Positions 1 to 7,021 are shown, numbered from the stretch's first letter. The stretch: 8,963 nucleotides of DNA from an uncultured Clostridia bacterium (GCA_934463455.1 CAKSJU010000088.1:1-8963); one strand, 5' to 3'. The notes: a model not told the origin generated them from the sequence alone. Numbers and translations are program-made.

Positions 1-177
1 CTCGGTAATCCGTAAAGGATTGCCTCCGTTTTTGCCTTGTGTAATCAAAAAATTCGTTCTTTCAAAATTCTGCGACCCGAAAAGGATAGAATTTTGAGCA
101 GATTTTAGTACGGAGGATGCAGAAAGGCTAACGCCTTTCAAAGACAACAAACTGAAATATGCCGAAATTATACCTTT
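1..177 (-). other. Left-edge open frame without a start codon, possible repeat or gene remnant
   Basis: On the minus strand a frame of 59 codons is open from just after a TGA (complement of 178-180) to the left edge. It contains no ATG or GTG and no ribosome site; only TTG codons could start it. The peptide is rich in Ser, Leu and Asn (for example SLSASSVLKSAQNS, then GSQNFERTNF) and I recognise no domain. The plus strand in the same register is broken by a TGA at 95-97. Its texture resembles the intergenic repeats that are sometimes called as short hypothetical proteins in Clostridia, but that is an impression, not a search result. It could also be the 5' part of a gene lying left of the window, or simply non-coding DNA. 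Confidence 0.2.
122..139. repeat. Perfect 7-bp hairpin with a 4-base loop
   Basis: GAAAGGC (122-128) and GCCTTTC (133-139) are exact inverted copies separated by TAAC. No run of T follows on either strand, so it is not a normal intrinsic terminator. It lies inside the unassigned left-edge segment and may be part of a dispersed repeat. Confidence 0.4.
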
Positions 178-261
178 TCAGGCGGTGTTATGATTACTTA
201 TCTTCGGCAAACACCGTCGGGTTTGGTTTGAACGTTCCGAAACATTTTTTCCTATCCCCTC

Positions 262-296
262 AAAAAAACGGTGTACTTTTTATACACCGTTTTTTA
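262..296 (-). terminator. Intrinsic terminator, downstream of the LOG gene
   Basis: CGGTGTA (269-275) pairs with TACACCG (283-289) around a 7-base loop. The stem is flanked by six A on the left (263-268) and six T on the right (290-295), which extend it. The T run reads as a U tract on the plus strand and the A run on the minus strand, so it should work in both directions. On the minus strand it lies about 95 bases after the LOG stop codon. On the plus strand it would end any transcript entering from the left. Confidence 0.8.
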
Positions 297-390
297 TTTA
301 CAAGAAAATTACGTATAACGCAATGACGAACAATCAACAATTCTCCCCTATTCCCACACCCGCAGGCGCGGCTTTTATACGGGAAATTTT

Positions 391-975
391 TTATTTCGTT
401 TTTATCCTCCTCATCTCCAAAATATTAAAAGGCTTGGGAACATAATTTTCAATATAATCAAGTGCCTCATCTATATCCGTTGTATAGTGAAAAAGCTCCT
501 TTGCGCCCTCGGTCATAAACTTCTTCTCTACCGCGCTGTCAAGCAGCGATATAATATCATCATAATAGCCGTCAACATCGAATATCACAATCGCTTTGTT
601 GTGGCGTCCGAGCTGCTTAAGCGTAAGAATTTCGAAAAATTCCTCAAATGTACCAATACCTCCGGGGGTCATAATAAATGCTTCGGAATGTTCCTCCATG
701 ATCTGCTTTCTTTCCCTCATCGTATCGGGACGAATCAGTTCGTTGCAGTTGTCGAACAAAATACCGTCAACATTAAAAAATTTCGGAACCACGCCGATAA
801 TGTTTCCGCCTCCGTGATATATTCCCTCGGCACATCCGCCCATCATTCCCGCTGCTCCTCCGCCGAAAACAAGGGTATGCCCCCTTTTTGCCATAGCTTC
901 ACCCAATGCTTTCGCCGCATCTGTATATTTTTTATCTATTTCCGCGCTTGCCGCGCCATATACGCAAATATTCAT
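391..975 (-). CDS. LOG family / TIGR00730 Rossmann-fold protein (lysine-decarboxylase-like, nucleoside 5'-monophosphate phosphoribohydrolase-like)
   Basis: This 194-residue protein is full length for the family. It carries the two diagnostic LOG motifs: a glycine-rich GGGAAGMMG at residues 38-46 and PGGIGTFEE at 104-112, with the conserved MRERK at 86-90. Family members fold as Rossmann dimers and cleave N6-modified AMP to free base plus ribose 5-phosphate. In plants and some bacteria this releases active cytokinin; in most bacteria the natural substrate is unknown. Many are misannotated as lysine decarboxylases. The residues that contact phosphate and ribose are intact, so I infer an active cytoplasmic hydrolase. 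The ATG is preceded by AAAGGA with 10-base spacing. It is a single-gene unit with its own promoter, divergent from the DUF421 gene. Confidence 0.9.
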   Translation of the reverse strand: MNICVYGAASAEIDKKYTDAAKALGEAMAKRGHTLVFGGGAAGMMGGCAEGIYHGGGNIIGVVPKFFNVDGILFDNCNELIRPDTMRERKQIMEEHSEAFIMTPGGIGTFEEFFEILTLKQLGRHNKAIVIFDVDGYYDDIISLLDSAVEKKFMTEGAKELFHYTTDIDEALDYIENYVPKPFNILEMRRIKTK

Positions 976-1012
976 AACCTACCGTTCCTTTCTGTGACCT
1001 AATACTTACTAT

Positions 1013-1041
1013 ATTATACAATTTTTTTATCAAAAATGCAA
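1013..1041 (-). promoter_or_regulatory. Sigma-A promoter for the LOG gene
   Basis: Read on the minus strand, TTGCAT (complement of 1036-1041) and TATAAT (complement of 1013-1018) are separated by exactly 17 bases. The -10 is perfect and the -35 matches the consensus in its first three bases. It leaves a short leader before the ATG at 975. Confidence 0.6.
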
Positions 1042-1110
1042 TATAAATTTTAATTAATCTTTGAATAAAGAATAAAATTTATGTTAAAACTTTTATTGTA
1101 AACAAAAATA

Positions 1111-1115
1111 AAGGA
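1111..1115 (+). promoter_or_regulatory. Ribosome binding site that decides the DUF421 start
   Basis: AAGGA sits 10 bases before the ATG at 1126 but only one base before the in-frame GTG at 1117. The spacing therefore favours the ATG. An overlapping ATG at 1115 is out of frame and closes after seven codons. Confidence 0.6.
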
Positions 1116-1125
1116 TGTGCGCAAA

Positions 1126-1833
1126 ATGTCGCTTTTAAAAGTGTTCTTTTCTTCAATAGGCTCAATTGCCGTGATTTTTGTCTTAGCCAAAATAATCGGC
1201 AACAAGCAAATATCCCAGCTCAATCTGTTCGACTACATCAACGGCATCACAATAGGGTCGATTGCTGCCGAAATGGCAACATCATCGGACGGAAGCTTTG
1301 TAAATCCGCTTTTGGCAATGGTTATTTACGCATTCTTTGCGGTTTTATATTCGCTTATCAATTCAAAATCGATTGTATCGAGAAGAATTATGATGGGACG
1401 TTCAATCATAATTCTAAAGGACGGCAAGCTATATCGCAACAGCTTAAAAAAAGCCCATTTGGACTTGAATGAATTTCTCGTTCAATGTCGGTTAAGCGGA
1501 TATTTTGACCTTGCCGAAATCGAAATGGCTGTATTTGAGCCCAACGGCGGAATTTCCTTTTTGCCAAAGTCGGAAAAACGTCCGGTTAACAACGAGGATT
1601 TAAAGCTCAAGCCCGACCCTGCCGAGCCATGCGTCAATATTGTTATTGACGGAAAAGTGCTTCACGATAATTTAAAACATATGGGCAAAAACTCCGAATG
1701 GCTGGAAAAGCAGCTCAAAGAAAAAAATGCGGGCAATATTTCCGATCTTTTTCTTGCCACACTTACTCAATCGGACAGACTTGAACTGTTTGTAAAAAAA
1801 GACCGAGATTCAAAAGGCGACATTTTTCAATGA
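1126..1833 (+). CDS. DUF421 / YetF-like membrane protein
   Basis: This 235-residue protein matches the DUF421 family (Bacillus YetF, YrkG, YdfS type). The N-terminal part has three hydrophobic segments, roughly residues 9-25, 36-52 and 61-79, with the family signature GNKQISQLNLFDY between the first two. The soluble C-terminal part contains the typical GRSIIILKDGKL stretch (91-102), then LSGYFDLAEIEMAVFEPNGG (123-142) followed by an SFLP turn. The biochemical role is unknown; B. subtilis relatives are linked to the spore or cell envelope. I chose the ATG at 1126 for its ribosome-site spacing; a GTG three codons upstream is the alternative. A weak TTGAAT/TTAAAA pair at 1061-1089 could be the promoter, but it is not convincing. 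Length and motifs are complete, with no sign of decay. Confidence 0.85.
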   Translation: MSLLKVFFSSIGSIAVIFVLAKIIGNKQISQLNLFDYINGITIGSIAAEMATSSDGSFVNPLLAMVIYAFFAVLYSLINSKSIVSRRIMMGRSIIILKDGKLYRNSLKKAHLDLNEFLVQCRLSGYFDLAEIEMAVFEPNGGISFLPKSEKRPVNNEDLKLKPDPAEPCVNIVIDGKVLHDNLKHMGKNSEWLEKQLKEKNAGNISDLFLATLTQSDRLELFVKKDRDSKGDIFQ

Positions 1834-1861
1834 ATTTTTTGTAAATTCCTCTTATTTTTAA

Positions 1862-1890
1862 TTGACAATTCAACCGCAAAATGATATACT
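1862..1890 (+). promoter_or_regulatory. Strong extended -10 sigma-A promoter for the AbrB-like gene
   Basis: TTGACA (1862-1867) is a perfect -35 and TATACT (1885-1890) a five-of-six -10, with 17-base spacing. TG at 1882-1883 adds an extended -10 element. Transcription should begin near 1897, leaving a leader of about 100 bases. Confidence 0.85.
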
Positions 1891-1936
1891 TGTGATATAG
1901 TAAATATTATAGTCTTTGTCAATAGCCGAATTTAGC

Positions 1937-1964
1937 TAATTGTAAAACTAAAGTTTCACAATTA
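1937..1964. promoter_or_regulatory. Inverted repeat in the abrB leader, candidate operator or RNA hairpin
   Basis: TAATTGTAAAACT (1937-1949) and AGTTTCACAATTA (1952-1964) are inverted copies with one mismatch, separated by two bases. The repeat is AT-rich and lies downstream of the predicted start of transcription, ahead of the ribosome site. AbrB-type proteins are known to bind AT-rich DNA and to repress their own genes, so an autoregulatory site is plausible. Binding is inferred. Confidence 0.4.
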
Positions 1965-1999
1965 AAACGCTTGAGTAGAATTAAAAAGGAGGAATCATT

Positions 2000-2257
2000 A
2001 TGAAAGCAACAGGTATAGTAAGACCTATCGATTCTTTAGGACGTGTTGTGATACCGAAGGAACTCAGAAAGGTATTTCAAATTAAAAATAAGGACTCAAT
2101 GGAAATTTTTGTGGATCGCGACATGATAATACTAAAAAAATATGAGCCCGCATGCGTTTTTTGCGGAGAAACAGAAAATCTTATATCATATGAGGGCAGA
2201 ATGATTTGTTCGAAGTGCATTGACAAAATGAGCGAGGCTCAGGCGGCAAACAAATAA
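2000..2257 (+). CDS. AbrB/SpoVT-family transition-state regulator with C-terminal zinc ribbon
   Basis: This 85-residue DNA-binding protein begins with a swapped-hairpin AbrB domain (about residues 1-48): MKATGIVRPIDSLGRVVIPK, then ELRKVFQI and IILKKY, nearly superimposable on B. subtilis AbrB. The C-terminal part differs from Bacillus AbrB: it has two CxxC pairs, C52/C55 and C70/C73, which should bind zinc, a form common in Clostridia. Such proteins are dimers or tetramers that repress post-exponential genes such as those for sporulation and biofilm during growth. The start has an excellent AAAGGAGG site with 7-base spacing. It has its own strong promoter and a hairpin after the stop. It lies directly upstream of leuA, which may depend on readthrough from it. 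Assignment to the family is secure; its regulon cannot be read from sequence. Confidence 0.93.
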   Translation: MKATGIVRPIDSLGRVVIPKELRKVFQIKNKDSMEIFVDRDMIILKKYEPACVFCGETENLISYEGRMICSKCIDKMSEAQAANK

Positions 2258-2268
2258 AAACGGCGGCT

Positions 2269-2308
2269 AAAATGCAGGCACGGTTATTTTTCCGTATGCC
2301 TGCATTTT
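2269..2308 (+). terminator. Hairpin between the AbrB-like gene and leuA, terminator or attenuator
   Basis: AAAATGCAGGCA (2269-2280) pairs perfectly with TGCCTGCATTTT (2297-2308), and a further CGG/CCG pair inside (2281-2283 with 2292-2294) is offset by a two-base bulge. Only four T, all within the stem, follow before AATAACC, so termination may be incomplete. It ends about 36 bases before the leuA ATG. Confidence 0.65.
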
Positions 2309-2344
2309 AATAACCGAAATTTTGAAAATTAAGGGTGTTTACAT

Positions 2345-3856
2345 ATGAAACATATAAAAATTTTGGATACAACTCTGCGGGACGGAGAGCAATCCCCGGG
2401 CTGCAGCATGAATTTGCGAGAAAAAAAAGAAATTGCGAAATATCTTGAAAAATTAAAGGTTGATATAATCGAAGCGGGGTTTGCAATATCATCGCCCGGA
2501 GATTTTGAGGCAGTAAAGGAAATTGCGGATTCCGTAAAAGACTGCACGGTTGCTTCACTTGCAAGAGCCGCAAAAATAGACATTGACGCGGCATACAACG
2601 CAATAAAGGGCACGGCTGACCCGAGAATACATATATTCATCGCCACCTCCCCGCTGCACATGCAATATAAGCTTAAAATGTCCGAGGCGGAAGTGCTGAA
2701 AAAAATAAAAGAAGCGACCACGTACGCAAAAAGCCTTTGCCGAAACATTCAATTTTCCATGGAGGACGCAACCCGAAGCGACCGCGATTTTTTGGTAAAA
2801 GCGGTAAACACCGCCGTTTCCTGCGGTGCTGAAGTTATTGGGCTGCCGGATACCGTAGGATATACCACTCCCGACGAAATGCGCGCTCTTGTTGAGTACA
2901 TACGCGAAAATACCATAGGCGAAGCCGAATTTGCAGTCCATTGCCACAACGATTTGGGAATGGCAGTCGCAAATTCTCTCGCAGGAACGGAAGGCGGTGC
3001 GTCGCAGATAGATTGTACCGTAAACGGCATCGGCGAACGCGCAGGCAATACCTCTCTCGAAGAGGTTGTTATGGCAATAAATACCCGAAAGGATATACTT
3101 GATGCCTATACCCGTATCGACACCAAAAGGATTTTCCGTACAAGTAAAAAAGTTTACGATATAATAGGTCAGACTGCGCCGATAAACAAACCAATCGTCG
3201 GACGCAACGCATTTGCGCATGAGTCCGGAATACATCAGCACGGAGTTCTTGAAAACCGAAAAACCTACGAAATCATGTCTCCGGAAGCTGTCGGAATTAA
3301 AGAAAACGAAATAATACTCGGTAAGCATTCCGGCAAACATGCCTTTGAGCAGCATTTAATCGAAATGGGTCATGAAATTGCTCCCGACGAGCTGGAGCGT
3401 GTATTTGCCGAGTACAAAAAACTGTGTGACAAGAAAAAAGAAGTTAATGATTTCGATATAGAAGCGCTTATATCGCAAAACGAAATAGAAGACATGCGCT
3501 ATACTCTTGACAGATTTGATGTTCATGCCGGCAATCATACCACAGCCACAAGCACAATGCGCCTGAAGTGCGGCAACGATACCGTAATTGAAGATGTTTG
3601 TCTCGGCGACGGACCTATCGATGCGGCATACAACGCAATAGACAAAATAATCAATCCTCCCGAGCACACGCTTGATATGTATAATATACGAGCGGTTTCC
3701 GAGGGAAAAGATACACTCGGAGAAGTGCTTGTAAAGCTCAAAACAAAGGATAATAAAATATATAACGGCAGAGGGCTTTCGACCGACATTATCGAGGCAA
3801 GTATTTTAGCATACCTTCATGCGGTGAACAAGCTCCCGGGAGTCGCTTTAAAATAA
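2345..3856 (+). CDS. leuA: 2-isopropylmalate synthase
   Basis: The enzyme condenses acetyl-CoA with 2-oxoisovalerate, the first committed step of leucine synthesis, in the cytoplasm. The 503 residues match the usual length of about 510. The TIM-barrel domain opens with DTTLRDGEQSPG at 8-19 (metal ligand D8, catalytic R12), followed by VHCHND at 198-203 (metal ligands H199 and H201), GERAGN at 230-235 and HESGIHQHG at 292-300. The C-terminal LeuA dimer domain, where leucine binds for feedback control, is complete (about 390-503), ending with GRGLSTDIIEASILAYLHAV at 476-495. Homocitrate and citramalate synthases are relatives, but the overall pattern favours LeuA. The ATG has AAGGGTG 7 bases upstream. 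No promoter is visible between the AbrB-like gene and leuA, and no leuB, leuC or leuD lies in the window. No T-box or leader peptide was seen. Confidence 0.93.
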   Translation: MKHIKILDTTLRDGEQSPGCSMNLREKKEIAKYLEKLKVDIIEAGFAISSPGDFEAVKEIADSVKDCTVASLARAAKIDIDAAYNAIKGTADPRIHIFIATSPLHMQYKLKMSEAEVLKKIKEATTYAKSLCRNIQFSMEDATRSDRDFLVKAVNTAVSCGAEVIGLPDTVGYTTPDEMRALVEYIRENTIGEAEFAVHCHNDLGMAVANSLAGTEGGASQIDCTVNGIGERAGNTSLEEVVMAINTRKDILDAYTRIDTKRIFRTSKKVYDIIGQTAPINKPIVGRNAFAHESGIHQHGVLENRKTYEIMSPEAVGIKENEIILGKHSGKHAFEQHLIEMGHEIAPDELERVFAEYKKLCDKKKEVNDFDIEALISQNEIEDMRYTLDRFDVHAGNHTTATSTMRLKCGNDTVIEDVCLGDGPIDAAYNAIDKIINPPEHTLDMYNIRAVSEGKDTLGEVLVKLKTKDNKIYNGRGLSTDIIEASILAYLHAVNKLPGVALK

Positions 3857-3875
3857 AACTACTTATTTTGAATAT

Positions 3876-3927
3876 GTAAAAAAATATTGCAGCAAAACAA
3901 AATTGTTTCGCTGCAATATTTTTTTAC
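3876..3927. terminator. Shared bidirectional terminator between convergent leuA and lepA
   Basis: GTAAAAAAATATTGCAGC (3876-3893) and its exact inverted copy (3910-3927) form an 18-bp stem, with an inner AAACAA/TTGTTT pair after one mismatch. Seven T close the right arm and seven A the left arm, so each strand ends its hairpin with a U tract. The lepA stop codon (3924-3926) lies inside the base of the stem. Confidence 0.9.
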
Positions 3928-5726
3928 GTATCTAATTTTAAAACAGACATAAATGCTTCCTGCGGCACTTCTACGCTGCCCACCTGACGCATTCTTTTTT
4001 TGCCCTCTTTTTGTTTTTCCAAGAGCTTTTTCTTTCTTGTTATATCTCCGCCGTAGCATTTTGCCAAAACATCTTTGCGAAGTGCCCGAACAGTTTCTCT
4101 GGCAATAATTTTATTGCCGACAGCCGCCTGAATCGGAACTTCAAAAAGCTGACGCGGAATAGACTCTTTCAGTTTTTCCGCCATTCTCCGTCCTCTCGAA
4201 TAAGCACTTTCTTTATGGACTATAAAGGAAAGCGCGTCCACCGTTTCACCGTTCAGAAGCATATCAAGCTTAACGAGGTCGGAGCGTTTGTATTCGCTGA
4301 GTTCATAGTCAAAAGACGCATATCCTTTTGTTCGTGATTTTAACGCGTCAAAAAAGTCATAAATTATTTCATTAAGAGGCAGCTCGTAAAATATCTGAGC
4401 TCTTGTCTCTTCCATATATGTCATATTTTTAAATATACCGCGCCTTTGCTGACAAAGCTCCATAACATTTCCCACAAAGTCCACCGGAACCATTATATCG
4501 GCATTAACCATCGGCTCCTCCATGTACTCTATTTCGGTCATCGGAGGCAGATTTGTCGGATTGTCAACCATTACAACCTTTCCGTTAGTTTTATGAATTT
4601 TATAAATAACACTCGGTGCTGTTGTTATAAGGTCAAGATTATATTCCCTTTCCAACCTTTCCTGAATTATTTCCATATGCAAAAGTCCCAGAAATCCGCA
4701 TCGAAATCCAAATCCGAGCGCAACCGATGTCTCTGCTTCAAACATCAGCGAAGCGTCGTTCAGCTGAAGCTTTAGGAGTGCGTCACGCAGATCGTTATAC
4801 TGCGCCCCGTCTGCCGGATATATTCCGCAATATACCATAGGATTTACCTTTTTATATCCCGGCAGCGGACTTTTCGCCGGACGCGTTGCAACCGTTACCG
4901 TATCTCCGACACGCGTATCCTGAATATTTTTAATACTCGCCGCAATATATCCCACTTCCCCCGCAGAAAGCGATTTTGTCGGAACAAGCTCATTCGGTCT
5001 GAGTACACCTACTTCCACAACATCAAATTCCGCACCGGTCTGCATCATTTTTATTCTGTCACCCGGCTTAACCGTTCCCTCTTTAACTCTTATATATACA
5101 ATTACACCTCTGTAGCTGTCATAATACGAATCAAATATCAATGCCTGAAGCGGAGCATCGGCATCTCCGGCCGGAGCAGGAATACCCGTTACAATGCGCT
5201 CTAAAACCTGTTCCACGTTAAGACCGGTTTTTGCCGAAACTCTCGGCGCGTCTTCTGCAGGTATGCCGATTATGTCCTCAATCTCCTTTATTGCATTTTC
5301 CGTTCTTGCCGACGGCAAGTCTATTTTATTTATAACCGGAATGACCTCCAGGTTATGGTCAATAGCAAGATACGTGTTGGCAAGAGTCTGAGCCTCGATT
5401 CCCTGCGACGCATCAACTACAAGGAGTGCTCCCTCGCAGGCGGCAAGACTTCGCGAAACTTCATAATTAAAGTCAACATGTCCCGGAGTATCGATAAGAT
5501 TTAAAATATATTCCTCACCGTCACTTGCTTTATATTTCAATCTGACCGCATGGGCTTTGATGGTTATTCCTCTTTCACGCTCCAAATCCATATTGTCAAG
5601 AAGCTGTTCCTCCATGTCACGTTCCTCAACTTCTCCGGTCAATTCCAAAAGCCGGTCCGCAAGTGTGGATTTTCCGTGATCTATATGCGCAATTATACAA
5701 AAATTTCTTATTTTATCCTGTGACAT
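3924..5726 (-). CDS. lepA: Elongation factor 4 (LepA), ribosome-associated GTPase
   Basis: LepA binds the ribosome and uses GTP; it has been proposed to back-translocate stalled ribosomes and also to act in translation initiation and ribosome assembly. The 600 residues match the family length. All GTPase motifs are intact: G1 AHIDHGKST (13-21), G2 within RERGITIK (50-57), G3 DTPGH (79-83), G4 NKID (133-136) and G5 SAK (164-166). EF-G-like domains II, III and V follow. The family-specific C-terminal domain ends with RQVGSVEVPQEAF (580-592). The start has AGGAGA 5 bases upstream. It lies downstream of spoIIP on the same strand, as in Bacillus subtilis, but has its own promoter. The hemW/hemN homologue that often follows lepA is absent; leuA converges instead. 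Confidence 0.97.
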   Translation of the reverse strand: MSQDKIRNFCIIAHIDHGKSTLADRLLELTGEVEERDMEEQLLDNMDLERERGITIKAHAVRLKYKASDGEEYILNLIDTPGHVDFNYEVSRSLAACEGALLVVDASQGIEAQTLANTYLAIDHNLEVIPVINKIDLPSARTENAIKEIEDIIGIPAEDAPRVSAKTGLNVEQVLERIVTGIPAPAGDADAPLQALIFDSYYDSYRGVIVYIRVKEGTVKPGDRIKMMQTGAEFDVVEVGVLRPNELVPTKSLSAGEVGYIAASIKNIQDTRVGDTVTVATRPAKSPLPGYKKVNPMVYCGIYPADGAQYNDLRDALLKLQLNDASLMFEAETSVALGFGFRCGFLGLLHMEIIQERLEREYNLDLITTAPSVIYKIHKTNGKVVMVDNPTNLPPMTEIEYMEEPMVNADIMVPVDFVGNVMELCQQRRGIFKNMTYMEETRAQIFYELPLNEIIYDFFDALKSRTKGYASFDYELSEYKRSDLVKLDMLLNGETVDALSFIVHKESAYSRGRRMAEKLKESIPRQLFEVPIQAAVGNKIIARETVRALRKDVLAKCYGGDITRKKKLLEKQKEGKKRMRQVGSVEVPQEAFMSVLKLDT

Positions 5727-5760
5727 ACTAATCTCCTAATTTAATATAGTTATGTTAATT

Positions 5761-5780
5761 GAATGTATTTTTTTACATTC
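5761..5780 (-). repeat. Small hairpin in the lepA 5' leader
   Basis: GAATGTA (5761-5767) and TACATTC (5774-5780) are exact inverted copies around six T (six A in the lepA transcript). It lies between the predicted lepA start of transcription and the ribosome site. Without a following U tract it is unlikely to terminate transcription. Confidence 0.45.
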
Positions 5781-5792
5781 ACCGATATTATA

Positions 5793-5821
5793 AGTATACC
5801 ACAAAAAAAATAATTTGTCAC
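5793..5821 (-). promoter_or_regulatory. Internal sigma-A promoter for lepA
   Basis: On the minus strand GTGACA (complement of 5816-5821; five of six) and TATACT (complement of 5793-5798) are 17 bases apart. The bases TGG directly before the -10 make an extended -10 element. The -35 box overlaps the spoIIP stop codon (TGA at 5818-5820). The leader to the lepA ATG would be about 60 bases. Confidence 0.75.
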
Positions 5822-6951
5822 CAATTTTTTAAAAGTTTGGCAATTACATCTGCCATAAGCCTCCCGCCGCGTATTGCTTCTTCAAGTGTGTTGCCGTTTG
5901 AGCCGATTTCAATTATCAGCGCACCGGTGCTTACTTGTTGGTTAAAACGCTCTTCTCTTAATATAATCGGACGCATAAGTCCGGGGTACATTTCATTCGC
6001 CGCCCTCTGAATTTTGCAGGCAAGTTTCATATTTTGAAGCCATTTGTCATGCGTCAGATTTGCATTTGACCCGACTACAAAAAGACATTGCGCAGTTTTT
6101 TCTCCGTTTATCTCGGCAGCAACCTTAACCTTTGTGCCATCTTCTTTTATTATGCCGTCACGATGAACATCAAGCACTATTTTTATCTGAGGATTTTTTT
6201 CCAGATTTGCTCTGACAGTCGCCAGCGAGCGCGTATATGCACCGTTAAATGACGGATAATCATGAACGGTTTTATCATGAATTGTTGCAATACCGGCACT
6301 TTCAAAAACTTCTGTCATAGCGTCACCAACGGCAGATATATTTTTTGTATTATCCAGATTTCTGTCGGATGAGCCTGTCAAATATACATTGGTATCACTG
6401 TCTGTAAAGCTTTCCGTTGTATGAGTATGAACAATTAATATCTGCGGTTTTTCGCTTTTTTCAAGCGAAAAACAAAGCTTTTCATCAGCAAGAGCATTTG
6501 GGTCAACGCTTATATTTGTTCGATTTGATATTGTCATGTCCGATTTTGATTTTGCTTCCTGTATAGGCTTTGTTTCGGGAGTCGGAGTCGGTGGTACCTG
6601 AGTTTCAGATGCGGGCGCAGTGGGCTGCGGAGTTTTCGGAGGTGCAAATTCTTCGGAAAAAACAGGCATCTGATTTGCGATTATAGTTTTTGCATCTGTT
6701 ATATCAAATCCTAAAGCTTCGCATATAATACTTCGAAAAGATTGATTTGTTCTCTCATTATGAAACTGCGAGGATATTACCGTTTTGTAAAACCCCTCGG
6801 AGATTGCCAGCTCCTGGCTTTTTCTTGAAATTACGGCGGCAGACGCTGCCAAAGATGCCGTTATCGCTCCGCACGCCAAGAATATTACAATTAATTTTAT
6901 TTTTTTACCGCTAATAATAAGTGCTTTGAATTTTTTCACGCAGTTTATCAT
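5818..6951 (-). CDS. spoIIP: Stage II sporulation protein P, engulfment peptidoglycan hydrolase
   Basis: SpoIIP is the amidase and endopeptidase of the DMP complex (SpoIID, SpoIIM, SpoIIP) that thins septal peptidoglycan and drives engulfment of the forespore. The 377 residues contain a basic N-terminus and one membrane anchor (about 19-41), a linker rich in Pro and Thr (103-130), and an amidase_3-like SpoIIP domain (about 168-377). Zinc and catalytic residues are visible in ILIVHTHTTESF (H175, E180), VLDVHRDG (H263) and ALIIEIGSNGNTLEEA (E348). The ATG at 6949-6951 has AAAAAGGG touching it, with no spacer. The in-frame GTG at codon 5 (6937-6939) has 12-base spacing and gives MKKFKALI, so it may be the true start. 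No clear sigma-E promoter was found. gpr, its upstream neighbour in B. subtilis, is missing here; lepA follows as usual. Confidence 0.93.
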   Translation of the reverse strand: MINCVKKFKALIISGKKIKLIVIFLACGAITASLAASAAVISRKSQELAISEGFYKTVISSQFHNERTNQSFRSIICEALGFDITDAKTIIANQMPVFSEEFAPPKTPQPTAPASETQVPPTPTPETKPIQEAKSKSDMTISNRTNISVDPNALADEKLCFSLEKSEKPQILIVHTHTTESFTDSDTNVYLTGSSDRNLDNTKNISAVGDAMTEVFESAGIATIHDKTVHDYPSFNGAYTRSLATVRANLEKNPQIKIVLDVHRDGIIKEDGTKVKVAAEINGEKTAQCLFVVGSNANLTHDKWLQNMKLACKIQRAANEMYPGLMRPIILREERFNQQVSTGALIIEIGSNGNTLEEAIRGGRLMADVIAKLLKNW

Positions 6952-7006
6952 CCCTTTTTCTATAGCTTGTATATAATATAATTACTTGAGTAAATTGAAA
7001 AATATT

Positions 7007-7021
7007 ACAAGAAAATCTTGT
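7007..7021. repeat. Inverted repeat in the spoIIP/MATE divergent region
   Basis: ACAAGA (7007-7012) and TCTTGT (7016-7021) flank AAA. It lies between the divergent spoIIP and MATE starts, roughly 110 bases upstream of the MATE promoter. It could be a small operator, but no regulator gene is adjacent. The remainder of 6952-7208 is AT-rich and holds only the MATE promoter. Confidence 0.3.

Noticed and set aside
198..245. 16-codon minus-strand frame beginning ATG TTT CGG
   Set aside because: It is very short, without a clear ribosome site or any recognisable feature.
1832..1848. Inverted repeat GAATTT/AAATTC over the DUF421 stop codon
   Set aside because: The stem has only one G-C pair and the following sequence is only partly T-rich, so it is too weak to call a terminator.
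2220..2225. Perfect TTGACA near the end of the AbrB-like gene, considered as a leuA promoter
   Set aside because: No acceptable -10 occurs 16-19 bases downstream.
2258..2344. T-box or leucine leader peptide ahead of leuA
   Set aside because: No T-box sequence, no antiterminator pairing and no short Leu-rich frame are present in the 87-base gap.
2555..3355. 266-residue minus-strand open frame inside leuA
   Set aside because: It is a shadow of leuA: the plus-strand protein has all family motifs, while the antisense product has no recognisable domain and no ribosome site.
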